From: Peredibacter starrii
Lineage (GTDB): Bacteria; Bdellovibrionota; Bacteriovoracia; Bacteriovoracales; Bacteriovoracaceae
Assembly (NCBI RefSeq): GCF_034259205.1
Contig: NZ_CP139487.1
Coordinates: 372,001 to 436,000, forward strand
Reading direction: 5' to 3'
Length of the DNA: 64,000 nt
Positions within the stretch are counted from its first letter, which is position 1. Each line of letters opens with the position of its first letter. Below are positions 44,369-54,002 of this stretch, in pieces. The notes beneath the pieces are model-generated. The model searched no databases and was not told the DNA's origin. It worked only from the letters and a program-made list of their open reading frames with translations. Position numbers and translations under genes: made by a program.

Positions 44369-47189
44369 AGTTATTGATCACTCTTTTCCTGATTCTTTTA
44401 CCTATAATTGCTTTTGCTGAAGGCCTGACTCTGTCACAGGTCAATGTTGAATGTTTAAAGTCCGATAATTGTAACGAAAGAAAAAATCGTTTTGCCACAT
44501 TGATCGGTGATTACCGAAGTTTAGTCCACATGAAGGACACTCTCAGAGTTCTGGCCTCTGATGGTGGATATCAGAGCTTTACCTATGAACTAGATGAGAA
44601 TGCTGGAAAATATTCTTTAAATATTCATTTCCAATTAAAGCCCATTATTGAAGAAATCAACATTGGATTTACGGACCGAAACCTCGAGTACGACCCGAAT
44701 CAACTTCTTAGTATTAAGGAAGGGGACTTCTTTGAGATTCAGCGTTTAAAAGAGAATATGACCTCTCTTCAAAAGCGACTGGAAAGCATGGGTTATCCGA
44801 AAAACACTCATACCTATGAGGTTAAGGAGAAGGGCAATAAAGTTGTCGTAAGTGTGGTTGTGACACTTGGTCAGCCCCGGATCTTCAAGAACATTCGCTC
44901 AAATTCAAAGTCGAAGTATGTGCAGGATTACCTGGTAAAGAAATTTTATAATCTCTATAACAGGCCTTTCGAGATGACCAAGTTTAAGCTTTATCTGGAT
45001 GATGCCCAGAAAGAGCTTTTCAATTATGGCTACTTCTTGATCGCCATGGACTTCACTCCGGAGATCAAAGAAAACCGTGTCACTTTAGATATTAAGGTCA
45101 CAAATGACCAGTTATTTGCTTTTGATTTCAAAAATCTGAAGCAAGAGCACCGAAATGTTATTCACAACATTCTTCTGGATTTATTCCGTAAATATAAAAG
45201 ACCACTTTCAGATTCTACGATTAAGAGTGCCCTTAGAGAGCACTATCTGAATAAGGCCCGTTTAAACGCGGAAGTAAAAATCGAAAATTCTGAATTCATC
45301 AATATGTATGATGAAACGGTCCATCTCTATCGTGTATATCTCGATGAAAAATATAAGACCCGTGTGACATCGGTGAATTTTTCTGGAAACAACTATTTTA
45401 GTAATAAGCGTCTCCAGGGGATGTTTGATAAAGAGGCATTTGAACTTGCTTCAATCAATTACTATGACCAGGAATTCTACGAATATTTTGTCGACTATCT
45501 TCGTGGCCAATACATCCAACGTGGTTTTGTTCAGGTAAGAATTCCTCGTCCCGTTAGTAACTTTGATGCCGAAAAACGCACGGCCACTGTAGATTATATT
45601 ATCCAGGAGAACCAGAGAGCTTACGTTCGCAAGATTGAGTTTCAAGGAATTCCTCTTGAATACGAAGATAAACTTCTGACCGTCATGCATAACAAGAGTA
45701 CGAGGCCTTTTAATCCCATCAAGATGGTGGACGACATTAAAAAGGTCGCTTCAACACTTCAGGAAGAAGGCTACTACTATGCAGAAGTAACCAATGCCAA
45801 CGATGAAGATTTGGTTCGCTATACCAAGACCGGAGCAGATGTTGATATTCGTTTCAAGATCAATCTGGGTCCAATGGTTAAACTCAATCGCATTATCTTC
45901 TTAGGCAATAATAAAACCAGAAAGAAAGTCCTTCTGAAAAAGATTCCCCTTGAGCCAGGTGATACCATCACCCCAATGAGAACCCGTGACATCGAGTCTG
46001 CTCTTTCTGCCACCGGTCTCTTTAATACCGTTAACGTTGTTCCTCTAAAACACAACTCCAAGAACGCTTCTACTGACTTATTAGTGAGAGTGGTTGAAAG
46101 AGAGTATGGATTAATTGAGGTGGCACCAGGTTATCGTACCGACTTAGGTCTTAAATTAACCGGTACTCTTTCGTACCAAAACATCGCTGGAGAAAACAAA
46201 TCCATCACCCTTAGAACTCAACTTAACCAACGTCTAAGTTATCAGACACTTGATCCTCAACGTAGAAAGGACGCTGTTCCGATTCTCGAGCACAATACCT
46301 CTCTTACTTATACTCAGGGTGATATTTTTGATACCTTGATTGATTTTTCGGCCTCGGGTGCATATCAGTTAAAACGATTCTACTCTTTCGATGCAGAGAT
46401 TTTGAGAGCGAACACTATCTTCACTCGTGACCTTACTAAACGTATGTCTTCTTCAGTTCGTTACCAATATGAAGATATTCAACAATTCAATGCTACTAAC
46501 GAGATTGATAACGGAAGTTTCGAGATCGGCGCGATCACACCAAGCTTAACCTACGACCTTCGTAATTCTCAGATTAACCCGGTAAAGGGAGCTTTCTTTA
46601 ACTTATCGACAGAATGGGCCAACCCATACTTCCTGTCCCAGAAAGAGCCAGACCTGACTATTAACTATTACAAGCTCATTTCGCGAAACCGTTTCTACAT
46701 CCCGTTCAAAAATGGGACCGTGGCGATTTCGATGGTGGGGGGATCCAGGAAAACCTTGCCCGGGACAAGGTCGAAATTAATGGTGTGACGCAGACCGCTG
46801 GATATATTCCAAACATCAAGGTTTTTCGTTTAACCGGTATGGATATCATCCGGGGGTTCAGTGATGAGGAGGCCAACCGCCTGCCTAACGGGAACGACAT
46901 TTCGGAAGAAAGGATCGATAACCGTGCCTATCTGGCCAATTTCAAGTTTGAGCCGCGTTACTTTATCAATGATGCCCTGATGGCCGGGGTATTTTATGAT
47001 GCGGGGCGCGTGTTCGTGAACCGTGTGGATTTAGGAGACTTGAGAGACTCAGTCGGGGTTACATTTAAGATCATCACCCCAGTAGGTACCCTAGACTTTG
47101 ACTACGGAATAAAACTCTTGAGAGAAAGAAACAAGGATGGTAGTTTAGAGGACCCCGGACGCTTCCACGTGTCAATTGGCTTCTTTTAA
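44365..47189 (+). CDS. BamA/TamA-like outer-membrane assembly factor, interrupted by a one-base frameshift
   Basis: This Omp85-family protein has a signal peptide (MKLLITLFLILLPIIAFA), about five POTRA domains (up to about residue 560, including RTRDIESALSATGLFNTVNV) and a C-terminal 16-strand barrel ending in FHVSIGFF. The frame stops at 46788 after SMVGG. One extra G in the run 46737-46742 restores IQENLARDKVEINGV and joins the remaining barrel strands, including the conserved RGF-type loop IRGFSDEE, to the stop at 47189 (941 residues). As written the last part of the barrel is lost. Whether it is TamA or BamA cannot be decided; the tamB neighbour favours TamA. Confidence 0.88.
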
Positions 47190-47258
47190 TCCCCCGAATT
47201 TTAGAAGAGCCTGATTTACTCATGCTGACCCTTAGCAAGTTGGCCTAGCGAGTAGTTC

Positions 47259-47287
47259 TTGACGTGCGGCCGCAAAGTCCAATATAA
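47259..47287 (+). promoter_or_regulatory. Sigma-70 promoter of rplM-rpsI
   Basis: TTGACG (47259-47264), 17-base spacer and ATATAA (47282-47287), 37 bases before the rplM start. Strong match, expected for ribosomal protein genes. Confidence 0.75.
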
Positions 47288-47324
47288 GGGACAAAAATTT
47301 TTATTAATTAATGGAAGGTTGATT

Positions 47325-47771
47325 ATGATTACTCAGAAATCGTATACGATCACTAAAGCCGAAATGGCGAACAAGAAGTGGTACGTAGTAGACGCAACAG
47401 ATATGGTTGTTGGTCGTCTTGCTTCAGAAATCGCAAGAGTTCTTCGCGGAAAGCATAAGCCACAATTTACAACTCACAACGACGCTGGCGATTACGTTAT
47501 CGTTGTTAACGCTGAGAAAGTTAAATTCACTGGTAAGAAGTGGGATGATAAAGATTACCACTGGCACACAAACCACATCGGTGGAATCAAGAAACGTACA
47601 GCTAAAGAGCAACTTGCTAAGAACCCAACTGCAATCGTAGAAGAAGCAGTTCGCGGTATGCTTGGTAAAAACACTCTTGGCCGCTCTCAGTTTACTAAGC
47701 TTAAAGTGTTTGTTGGTCCAACTCACACTCACGAAGCTCAGAAGCCTGAAGCTCTAACTTTCAAATTTTAA
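47325..47771 (+). CDS. rplM: 50S ribosomal protein L13
   Basis: The product reads MITQKSYTITKAEMANKKWY followed by VVDATDMVVGRLASEIARVLRGKHKPQFT-type sequence, typical of L13, and ends in a KPEAL-type tail. Length 148. I start at ATG 47325, which has GGAAGG upstream. The upstream in-frame TTG at 47259 is part of the promoter. rpsI follows after 17 bases, the usual pair. Confidence 0.97.
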   Translation: MITQKSYTITKAEMANKKWYVVDATDMVVGRLASEIARVLRGKHKPQFTTHNDAGDYVIVVNAEKVKFTGKKWDDKDYHWHTNHIGGIKKRTAKEQLAKNPTAIVEEAVRGMLGKNTLGRSQFTKLKVFVGPTHTHEAQKPEALTFKF

Positions 47772-47788
47772 TTATAAGGTAGAAAGAT

Positions 47789-48190
47789 ATGTCTAAAGCA
47801 AAATCTTACGATCTTCACACAATTGGCCGTCGTAAAACTTCAGTAGCTCGCGTATACGTTTCTCGTGGTACAGGTAAAATCCTTATCAACGACCGTGACG
47901 TTTCAAACTACTTTCCTAAAGCGACAAGCCGTTACATCGTATTCCAACCGCTTAACCTTCTAAAAGTTAACGATAACTACGATTTCAAAATTAACGTAAA
48001 AGGCGGCGGTGTTACTGGTCAAGCTGGTGCTATCCGTCTTGGTATCGCTCGTGCACTTCTTAAGCTAGCTCCGAATTCTCGTGGCGAACTTAAAACTGCT
48101 GGCTTCCTTACTCGTGACTCACGTAAAGTTGAGCGTAAGAAGTATGGTAAGTCTGGTGCTCGTAAATCGTACCAGTTCTCTAAACGTTAA
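47789..48190 (+). CDS. rpsI: 30S ribosomal protein S9
   Basis: S9 binds the 16S rRNA head, and its C-terminal tail reaches the P-site. The GRRKTSVARV start and the basic end GKSGARKSYQFSKR, finishing in the invariant SKR, are diagnostic. Length 133. ATG 47789 has AAGGTAGAAAG upstream. A terminator follows at 48214. Confidence 0.97.
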   Translation: MSKAKSYDLHTIGRRKTSVARVYVSRGTGKILINDRDVSNYFPKATSRYIVFQPLNLLKVNDNYDFKINVKGGGVTGQAGAIRLGIARALLKLAPNSRGELKTAGFLTRDSRKVERKKYGKSGARKSYQFSKR

Positions 48191-48213
48191 TATCCAACAG
48201 ATATATATCGTCA

Positions 48214-48246
48214 GAAAGGGCTCCTTCATGGGGCCCTTTTTTTTTG
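48214..48246 (+). terminator. Rho-independent terminator of rplM-rpsI
   Basis: AAAGGGCTCC pairs with GGGGCCCTTT (one G-U pair) across loop TTCAT, followed by at least eight T. Confidence 0.92.
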
Positions 48247-48317
48247 TCTTTTAGAATCGGTTACTGTCGATATTCCGTTCATTGTCATATTTCTACTTTG
48301 GGCGCATATTATTCTTC

Positions 48318-50957
48318 ATGGAAAAGCACGACGTTGAATCGATCGAAATTCGTGGCGCCAGGGTTCATAATCTCAAGAACGTTGACCTCGATATCCCTCT
48401 CAGAAAGTTAGTTTGTTTCGCAGGGCCCTCAGGCTCGGGGAAGACCTCTTTGGCCTTCCATACGCTTTTAACGGAGTCGAAACGCCGTTTCGTGAATTCA
48501 TTTCCAAACTCCATGAAGTTCTTCACCGAACGTCCGGCGGCAGTGGATGTGGATCGGATCTTCCCGGTTCTACCTGTATTTGGACTACCTCAGATCAACC
48601 CGGTAGTAGGTTCAAGGACTGTGGTCTCAGATGTAATGAGACTCACGGATAGCTTGCAGAATCTCTTTTTCAGCTTCGCTAAAGAGCTTTGTCCTACTCA
48701 CGAGATGGAACTAGAAGTTCGTCCAGTAGTGGACCAGTTAAAATCTCAAGCACCTAAAAACATCCAAGGTGTAGGTTATATTCTTCTGACTCCCAATGAG
48801 TTTTTGCGTGTATTTGGCGAGGGCTTTTTGCCGGCCAGATCTTATTCGCAGAAACGTAAAACCATTGACGTCTTCAATCAGGAAGATGAGTTGTGGGAAG
48901 TTCTGCGATTTAAATGGGACAATCTTGGAAGTATAGAGAAGAAGTGGAAGGAACTGAAGCTCGATCAATACCGATTGAACTATCAGCTTTTCGGTGAAGG
49001 TTTTAAGAGGCCTCAGCTTCTTGAATTTCACTTTGAGAAAGTTTGTCCTAAGTGTGACTTTGAATCAATTCCAGCTGTGACTGTGAGTGCTTTCTCACCT
49101 TATAGTGCCTTGGGAGCTTGTCCTAAGTGTAATGGTTATGGTGCGATCTTGATCTATGATGAAAAGAAAATCATGGATAAGGACCTCTCAATTCAAGAGG
49201 GTGGTTTAAAGCTTTTAAATTATGGCCCTTTTCAAGATGCCTATGAAGAGCTCTTGAAACTTTTGAAGAAACGAAAAATTCCTCTCGATACTCCGATAAA
49301 AAAATTACCGAAAGACTTTTTTCAGTTATTGGAAGAAGGACAGGGACAATATCCCGGTTATGGTGAATTGAAGCGTTATCTCGAGAGTAAAAAATACAAA
49401 CCCTCGGTTCGCATTTACATCAGACAACTGCAACGAGAAGAGCCGTGTCTGGTTTGTCACTCGTCTCGACTGAATAAAAACATTCATCATTACAAAGTAA
49501 AACTGAAAGATAAAAACTGGGGACTCGATGAAATCATGAGTCTCACAGTTGAAGAAGCGTATCCGCTTTTCTGTTCGACTCGAGCGCTTGCAACTTCTCA
49601 TGAAAAACGCCTCTTCACCAGCATCTGCGAAAATCTCAAAATGGCGATGGAGATGGGGCTTAATCACCTTTCACTGTTAAGAAAGGCGAAGACTCTTTCC
49701 GCCGGAGAGTATCAGCGATTGTTGCTTATTAAGTATCTTTCGTTTCAAGGCACAGACAGTTTGTTTGTGTTAGATGAACCAAGCTTGGGTCTTGCCGAGA
49801 AAGAACTGGAAAAACTTATTCAGGGTCTTCGCAATCTCATTGCTCAAGGAAATACCGTCATCCTGATCGATCACACTGAATATATTCAGAAGCATTCAGA
49901 TCACTTGATTGTGATGGGGCCTGGTTCTGGAAAAAAAGGTGGGGAGATTCTTTATCAAGGTCTTCCGAATGAGTACTTTAAGAAAAAAGAAGTCGTGACT
50001 TGGGAGAAGAAAAAATCCTCAACCAAGTATCCAGAGTATATTGAAGTTTTGTCTCCAGAAATCTATGGCAAAACTTATCATGATTTCAAAATTCCCCTGA
50101 ATGATATGACCTGGGTGACTGGCCCTTCTGGTACGGGAAAGACCGCCACCGTGATTAAAGTCATGGCCAATACACTCTATAAAAAGATCTATGGAGAGTG
50201 GTTTGAGGAAGAAGAATTTTATAGCAAGGGTGTAAAAACCGGAGCGAAGTTTGAAGATGTGATTGTGATTGCTTCTGACTTGAATCGATTTACTTCGCGT
50301 TCATCAGTGGGAACCATCACAGAACTTTCAACTGTCATTAGAAAACACTTTCTAAAACTTCCAGTCGCAAAAAGTATGAATCTCAAAGAGGGTCATCTTT
50401 CGAGTAACTCAGAATTAGGTATGTGTCCTCGTTGTGAAGGACGTGGTTCGATTACGATTGAGATGCAGTACCTTGAAGACATTGTCCTTGAGTGTGAAGA
50501 TTGTAAGGGTCTTAAGATCAAACCCCTTTATGCTAATATCTCAGACGGACACATGACGGTGGCGGAGGCCTACAATCTTCCTCTAAGTCAGGTGCTGGAG
50601 AGAATCGAACTAACTCCAAAGTTTCGTCGAGTGTGGGACTATCTTAAAATTTTGAATTTGGATTATCTCTCGCTTGATCGAGCTCTTAATTCTTTGTCCG
50701 GAGGAGAGAAGCAGCGTATTTTCTTGCTCTCAAAACTCTTGAAGAACATTCAAAATTCTCTTTTAGTATTCGAAAACATCTCCTTTGGTCTTTCGGAAAA
50801 AGAGCTCCAGCATCTGGGTACATTCCTGGGTGACTTGATTCAGCTTAAAAACACCATTGTTATCATCGATGCATCCAATTGTTTTAAGCACTTGGCCAAC
50901 TGGAAGCTTAGTTTTGATACTAAGTCCATTGATCTTATCCCTGTGAAAAAAGACTGA
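48318..50957 (+). CDS. Divergent UvrA paralog (UvrA2-like ABC ATPase)
   Basis: UvrA-family proteins bind DNA damage through two ABC ATPase modules and zinc fingers. The first module has Walker A GPSGSGKT, a signature LSAGEYQR (LSGGE in UvrA), an intact LDEPSLGL and IDH at the H-loop. The first zinc module shows CPKC...CPKC, and a second four-Cys motif appears in MCPRCEGRGS...CEDC. The second module has Walker A GPSGTGKT and LSGGEKQR, but Walker B reads FENISFGL and the H-loop IDAS, so its catalytic Glu and His are lost. 879 residues against about 940 in UvrA. It is a paralog, not the housekeeping uvrA. Start ATG 48318 (MEKHDVESIEIRG). Confidence 0.88.
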   Translation: MEKHDVESIEIRGARVHNLKNVDLDIPLRKLVCFAGPSGSGKTSLAFHTLLTESKRRFVNSFPNSMKFFTERPAAVDVDRIFPVLPVFGLPQINPVVGSRTVVSDVMRLTDSLQNLFFSFAKELCPTHEMELEVRPVVDQLKSQAPKNIQGVGYILLTPNEFLRVFGEGFLPARSYSQKRKTIDVFNQEDELWEVLRFKWDNLGSIEKKWKELKLDQYRLNYQLFGEGFKRPQLLEFHFEKVCPKCDFESIPAVTVSAFSPYSALGACPKCNGYGAILIYDEKKIMDKDLSIQEGGLKLLNYGPFQDAYEELLKLLKKRKIPLDTPIKKLPKDFFQLLEEGQGQYPGYGELKRYLESKKYKPSVRIYIRQLQREEPCLVCHSSRLNKNIHHYKVKLKDKNWGLDEIMSLTVEEAYPLFCSTRALATSHEKRLFTSICENLKMAMEMGLNHLSLLRKAKTLSAGEYQRLLLIKYLSFQGTDSLFVLDEPSLGLAEKELEKLIQGLRNLIAQGNTVILIDHTEYIQKHSDHLIVMGPGSGKKGGEILYQGLPNEYFKKKEVVTWEKKKSSTKYPEYIEVLSPEIYGKTYHDFKIPLNDMTWVTGPSGTGKTATVIKVMANTLYKKIYGEWFEEEEFYSKGVKTGAKFEDVIVIASDLNRFTSRSSVGTITELSTVIRKHFLKLPVAKSMNLKEGHLSSNSELGMCPRCEGRGSITIEMQYLEDIVLECEDCKGLKIKPLYANISDGHMTVAEAYNLPLSQVLERIELTPKFRRVWDYLKILNLDYLSLDRALNSLSGGEKQRIFLLSKLLKNIQNSLLVFENISFGLSEKELQHLGTFLGDLIQLKNTIVIIDASNCFKHLANWKLSFDTKSIDLIPVKKD

Positions 50958-51023
50958 TAAATCTATTCAAGTTCTCCTCTGGAAAGACCGACAAGTTAAG
51001 TAGGTCAATTCGAGGAGAACTTT

Positions 51024-51746
51024 GTGTTTGTTCGATTATTTTTCCTGCTTCTTACCTTCCCGGTTTATGCCACGGTTTTTCAACCGCAACCGGTGGTCCA
51101 ACAAATCAAAGAATCTGACGGCATCATGATTGGCCATTACCTAAAAAGTAAGGCGATTAAGCTTGATGATGGTTCCATCGCCACTCAAATGATTTTCAAA
51201 ATGAATAAAGAATACGGACTTCAGTCTGATCTTTTTGGGATGGATGAGGTCATTGTTCACTACCCAGGTGGAAAGCTGGATGGGATGGAAGTTCATGTTG
51301 ATGGAGTTCCAAAGTTTGTCCCAGGTGAACATGTTGTCCTGATGATTAAAAGTAATCAGGACCGTTACTGGGGGATGAATCTTGGTTTTGGCTCTTTCAA
51401 AGTCGTAAATTACGGCAATGAAACCATGATTATTAACACCATCTTTCCGAATGATCGCAAAGTAGGGCAGATGAGTCTTTCTGAGTTTGAAAAAAACGTC
51501 AGAGTTATCAAGGGCTCAAACCTGAAAGTGGTGATGGCACCTGATTATCCGACTGAAACAGACCAAGGTGCAGATTTGCGCGCTCCTGCCTCTGTGGATG
51601 AAGGGAAAAATCGCTCCATTGCTTCAAAAACTGAAGAAGTAGAGAATATTGAAGATCAGCCGCACATTAGTGTGTTTTGGCTGGTGGCCTTTCTGGCAGT
51701 TTTAGGCGGCTGTTTTCGCCTGATGAGACAGAAAGAGGCCAAGTAA
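51024..51746 (+). CDS. Exported protein with C-terminal membrane anchor
   Basis: A signal peptide (MFVRLFFLLLTFPVYA) precedes a domain of about 150 residues with a possible metal-free beta fold (EVIVHYPGGKLDGMEVHVDG). A hydrophilic linker (about 170-210), one hydrophobic helix (216-233, ISVFWLVAFLAVLGGCF) and a basic tail RQKEAK follow. No family recognised. The layout of anchor plus basic tail is shared with the next gene. The start is GTG 51024 with GAGGAG upstream. It lies 24 bases before the protease gene, so they may be co-transcribed. Confidence 0.7.
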   Translation: MFVRLFFLLLTFPVYATVFQPQPVVQQIKESDGIMIGHYLKSKAIKLDDGSIATQMIFKMNKEYGLQSDLFGMDEVIVHYPGGKLDGMEVHVDGVPKFVPGEHVVLMIKSNQDRYWGMNLGFGSFKVVNYGNETMIINTIFPNDRKVGQMSLSEFEKNVRVIKGSNLKVVMAPDYPTETDQGADLRAPASVDEGKNRSIASKTEEVENIEDQPHISVFWLVAFLAVLGGCFRLMRQKEAK

Positions 51747-51770
51747 TGTTCCCATTTCCGATGGATTGGA

Positions 51771-53465
51771 ATGAGTTTTCTTTTAGTGGTTTTAACTCTG
51801 GTGGCGTCCGCTTGGGCGCATCAGTCGTCATTAACGACGACGGGTAGAGAACTATTCTGGGCCACTCCGACTATTCCCTTAACCATTCGGACAAACACTT
51901 CTGATCTTTCCGCTTCTGATGCTCGAACCATCATTTTAAATTCAATGAATCAGTGGAACGCGAGTTCGACTGCGACGGTGACTGAAGCTGCTTCAGTGAA
52001 TGAAATTCGTTTCGTATCGAACTTTCCTTATGGGTCAGCGGTATTGGGAGTCACTGAGCTTTCTTACAATACAGCTGGGGCGATTCAAAGAGCATCGATT
52101 TTGTTAAATGATGATTACTTTTTCCATAACACTCCCGGATTCTACGCTGCTGGACAGGTCTTTCTTGGGGACGTGGTAACTCACGAATTAGGACATTTAT
52201 TCGGTCTTTCTCACTCGGAAGTTTTAAGTTCGACCATGTTTTATTCTGCCTTCTCAGGCCAGAGCACGGTTTCATTGGATGATCGTTCTGGCATTCGTCA
52301 GAAATATGATTCAAGTTATGGCTCGATCACTGGCTATGTTAAGGGTGGAAACCATATTGGCGTTTTAGGTGCTCATATTCAGGCAATTTCTCGCAGAACG
52401 GGAGAGTCAAGTGGGGCCATCTCAGATGAGAATGGGGCCTTCACTTTAGGTGGTTTGGATCTGAATGATTCTTACTATCTTTATGTTTCTCCAGTAAAGA
52501 ACACTGATTCACTTCCAGGTTATTTTGCGAATACACAGAATGAGTTTTGTCCGGGTTCTTATGTTGGTTCATTTTTTTCAGCTTGTGGAAAAGAGAATGA
52601 GGGCAAACCTCAGACCATTACATTAACTCCCTCAAACCCTTCGGTGGATGTAGGAGTGGTGTCTATTCATTGTGATCTTAAATCTGATGAGTCTTATAGC
52701 GTTCAAAAAGTAGCAACAACTTTTACTCCGATTACCATTTATGATTATGGGTCAGAGAATAGACATGAAAAGGCCTTCGTAGGTTGGTTCAGATCTACTA
52801 CGTCTTCGTTATGGTCAGGCCATGATTCACTTAACATTGATCTAACAGATTTTATTAACCTTAGTGGAAATCCGAAGTTTTTAAAACTCTCACTAATTTC
52901 TTTTCCGTTCGGCACAAGAATGGAATATGAGTGGAGCATTAAAAAGAACGGAGTAACTGATACGACTCTTAATCGTGCCATGTCTTATTCATCGTTGACT
53001 GAGACTTATAATACTGACCTTGAGGCCTTTGTTCCTCTCAATGCTTCAACTGCCATGAATAATTTCCAGGTAAACATTCGTGCCAGAAGACTCTCTAACA
53101 ATTATTCGGCGCAAACTTTTCCTTCCTACATTCAGTTTGCCAGTGACCAGCATTTACCCTATCTCGTTGTCGCGAGTATTTGGGAGCAGTCGGGCCCCCA
53201 AATGATACCAATCATTGATACCGGTGCATTATTGTCAGATAATTATGCTTGTTTAGAAGCACCATATACTTACGCTGTGTCTCGCGCTCGAGAGGCCAAT
53301 GATGAGAATGATCTCTCTAAGACTGCGGGTGCGGCCGCGAGTTGTGGCACCATTGAACCTCCTACCTCTGGACCTGGGTCATCCCTTCCCATCATCACTC
53401 TAGGATTTATGCTTGCCCTGCTACCATCTTTGTTTGCCAAATCCCGTAAGAAATTTTTGTCTTAA
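51771..53465 (+). CDS. Matrixin-like (M10-type) secreted zinc metalloprotease with C-terminal anchor
   Basis: A signal peptide (MSFLLVVLTLVASAWA) precedes a metalloprotease domain with H138-E139-x-x-H142-x5-H148 (HELGHLFGLSH) and a Met-turn at M156 (STMFYS), the metzincin signature. A carboxypeptidase-regulatory-like beta domain (about 180-300) and a further beta-rich region follow. A Ser/Pro-rich spacer, a hydrophobic helix (about 537-556) and a KSRKKFLS tail end the protein. No cysteine-switch propeptide is visible. ATG 51771 has only a weak ribosome binding site. Likely acts outside the cell or at the surface. Confidence 0.85.
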   Translation: MSFLLVVLTLVASAWAHQSSLTTTGRELFWATPTIPLTIRTNTSDLSASDARTIILNSMNQWNASSTATVTEAASVNEIRFVSNFPYGSAVLGVTELSYNTAGAIQRASILLNDDYFFHNTPGFYAAGQVFLGDVVTHELGHLFGLSHSEVLSSTMFYSAFSGQSTVSLDDRSGIRQKYDSSYGSITGYVKGGNHIGVLGAHIQAISRRTGESSGAISDENGAFTLGGLDLNDSYYLYVSPVKNTDSLPGYFANTQNEFCPGSYVGSFFSACGKENEGKPQTITLTPSNPSVDVGVVSIHCDLKSDESYSVQKVATTFTPITIYDYGSENRHEKAFVGWFRSTTSSLWSGHDSLNIDLTDFINLSGNPKFLKLSLISFPFGTRMEYEWSIKKNGVTDTTLNRAMSYSSLTETYNTDLEAFVPLNASTAMNNFQVNIRARRLSNNYSAQTFPSYIQFASDQHLPYLVVASIWEQSGPQMIPIIDTGALLSDNYACLEAPYTYAVSRAREANDENDLSKTAGAAASCGTIEPPTSGPGSSLPIITLGFMLALLPSLFAKSRKKFLS

Positions 53466-53520
53466 CCCATCCTTTTTATTAAAATAAATAAGTCATTTCA
53501 TTATCGCGAGGAGTGCTTAA

Positions 53521-53988
53521 ATGAAGTTCGTTTTTATCTGGCTGTGTTTACTCGTAGTGACCCCGGTGCTTGCGCAAAACCTCATGGAAGAGCGCATCTG
53601 GAAAGTGGCTCCCCGTAAGAAATCTATTTTCTTAGATTCAGGCGTTTTTCATTACAATTCGAACTTAAAATCTTCCAGCATCATGGGTGTAAGAAACTCA
53701 GCGGTGAATGGTCGGGGTTATGAAAGAGTTGTGGTTGATTTTAACACTGCTTCAATTCCTAAGATTTATGGGCACATCACAACTGACAAGAAAGTGTCGA
53801 TCGATTTTTTCGACACCAACATTCAGACGTCTCAGCCCAACATGAAGAACTCAAAATTTGTAAAATCAGTCGACTTTATTAGTGTTGATGGAAAAACCAT
53901 GACGATGGAAATGTCTCTTAAGGGCAAATCTAGCTTCGACATTTTCTATCTCGAGAATCCAGGTCGTCTTGTTATTGATATCCGCTAA
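53521..53988 (+). CDS. Exported AMIN-domain protein
   Basis: A signal peptide (MKFVFIWLCLLVVTPVLA) is followed by one AMIN-like domain: GVRNSAVNGRGYERVVVDF and the closing GRLVIDIR match the pattern. AMIN domains bind peptidoglycan and target PilQ or amidases, so a periplasmic cell-wall role is likely. Length 155. It lies 14 bases before lon. Confidence 0.78.
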   Translation: MKFVFIWLCLLVVTPVLAQNLMEERIWKVAPRKKSIFLDSGVFHYNSNLKSSSIMGVRNSAVNGRGYERVVVDFNTASIPKIYGHITTDKKVSIDFFDTNIQTSQPNMKNSKFVKSVDFISVDGKTMTMEMSLKGKSSFDIFYLENPGRLVIDIR

Positions 53989-54002
53989 CCTAAGGAAAAA
54001 AA

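Noticed and set aside
51746-51848. ATG at 51746 with a good N-terminal look (MFPFPMDWN)
   Set aside because: It is in a different frame from the matrixin-like protease and soon stops; the ATG at 51771 leads straight into a signal peptide.
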